Assembly (NCBI GenBank): GCA_900548485.1
Contig: URKL01000111.1
Location: forward strand, 1 to 6,257
Length of the DNA stretch: 6,257 bases
Reading direction: 5' to 3'
Origin: an uncultured Succinatimonas sp.
GTDB taxonomy: Bacteria > Pseudomonadota > Gammaproteobacteria > Enterobacterales > Succinivibrionaceae
This document shows positions 6,015 to 6,257 of the stretch, one piece after another (the first letter of the stretch is position 1; the number at the start of each line of letters is the position of its first letter). The position numbers were made by a program, and so were the translations under genes. Below the pieces are notes generated by a model. The model saw only the letters and a program-made list of their open reading frames with translations, ran no database searches and was not told where the DNA came from.

Positions 6015-6257
6015 ATATCAGATATAAGCATATCTTATTTGATTTAGATGGAACTATTTACGACAGTCTTTTTGCTAATACTAAAGCTTTATATAATTTA
6101 TTAGAGCAAGAAAAAAAAGGCCATCAAGAAACTGTTGATAGTTTGTATCGCTTTGCTGCGACCCCCGCTTTAGAAACTTTATTAAGTTTAGGCTTTAAAA
6201 AAGAAAATTTTGATTATCTTATTCAGCTTTGGTGTGACAGCATCATCCCTTATACCA
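6008..6257 (+). CDS. HAD-family hydrolase, N-terminal part only
   Basis: The gene is cut by the window edge; 83 codons are visible. Near the start, HILFDLDGTIYDS (8-20) holds the HAD motif I, DxDGT, whose first aspartate (Asp12) is the phosphate-accepting nucleophile and whose second (Asp14) acts as acid/base. The helical stretch that follows (ANTKALYNLLEQ and beyond) is the cap domain inserted after motif I, which indicates subfamily I, as in phosphoglycolate phosphatases, pyrimidine nucleotidases and beta-phosphoglucomutases. Motifs II to IV lie outside the window, so the substrate cannot be named. The start overlaps the last seven bases of trmO and has a strong ribosome-binding site, so it is the third gene of the rcsF-trmO run. 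This partner is not part of the E. coli rcsF-trmO neighbourhood as I recall it. Confidence 0.85.
   Translation, partial: MLNIRYKHILFDLDGTIYDSLFANTKALYNLLEQEKKGHQETVDSLYRFAATPALETLLSLGFKKENFDYLIQLWCDSIIPYT

Noticed and set aside
1..6257. Mobile elements, integration site at the tRNA genes, CRISPR array, toxin-antitoxin or defence genes
   Set aside because: No integrase, transposase, spaced direct repeats or short paired operons are present, and no repeated copy of a tRNA 3' end is seen near the tRNA genes. The genes are housekeeping or metabolic.

Overview
The window is an ordinary-looking piece of chromosome from an AT-rich gammaproteobacterium. The main evidence is the gene order rcsF-trmO on the right: RcsF is a lipoprotein of the Rcs envelope-stress system, and rcsF and trmO (tsaA) are also neighbours in Escherichia coli. 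The GltX and TrmO proteins also read as gammaproteobacterial. A host-associated anaerobe such as a member of the Succinivibrionaceae would fit the base composition and the mixture of genes, but that placement is inference.

Left part, all on the minus strand: ptsI (enzyme I of the sugar phosphotransferase system) comes first in transcription. It is followed 12 bases later by a 442-residue protein of the four-carbon acid sugar kinase family (DUF1537) whose C-terminal nucleotide-binding motifs look degraded. Directly behind it lie two tRNA genes, Gly(CCC) then Ala(CGC). They have their own consensus-like promoter, whose -35 hexamer contains the stop codon of the DUF1537 gene. A perfect 12-base inverted repeat flanks the tRNA-Gly gene. 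The first 99 bases hold no gene I can support, only a weak hairpin.

Centre: a 155-base divergent intergenic region carries the promoters of ptsI (leftward) and gltX (rightward), and a 7+7 palindrome at the expected ptsI transcription start.

Right part, all on the plus strand: gltX (glutamyl-tRNA synthetase) ends in a clear intrinsic terminator. A compact, overlapping run follows: rcsF, trmO (tRNA methyltransferase acting on t6A37) and the start of a HAD-family hydrolase cut by the window edge. The rcsF start lies only 13 bases after the terminator T-run, so this run must depend on terminator readthrough or on a promoter inside the end of gltX.

The most unusual item is the ptsI / DUF1537 pair. 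Enzyme I resembles the clostridial type rather than the enterobacterial one, has no ptsH or crr beside it, and is coupled to what may be a pseudokinase. I see no mobile element, CRISPR array or obvious defence system.
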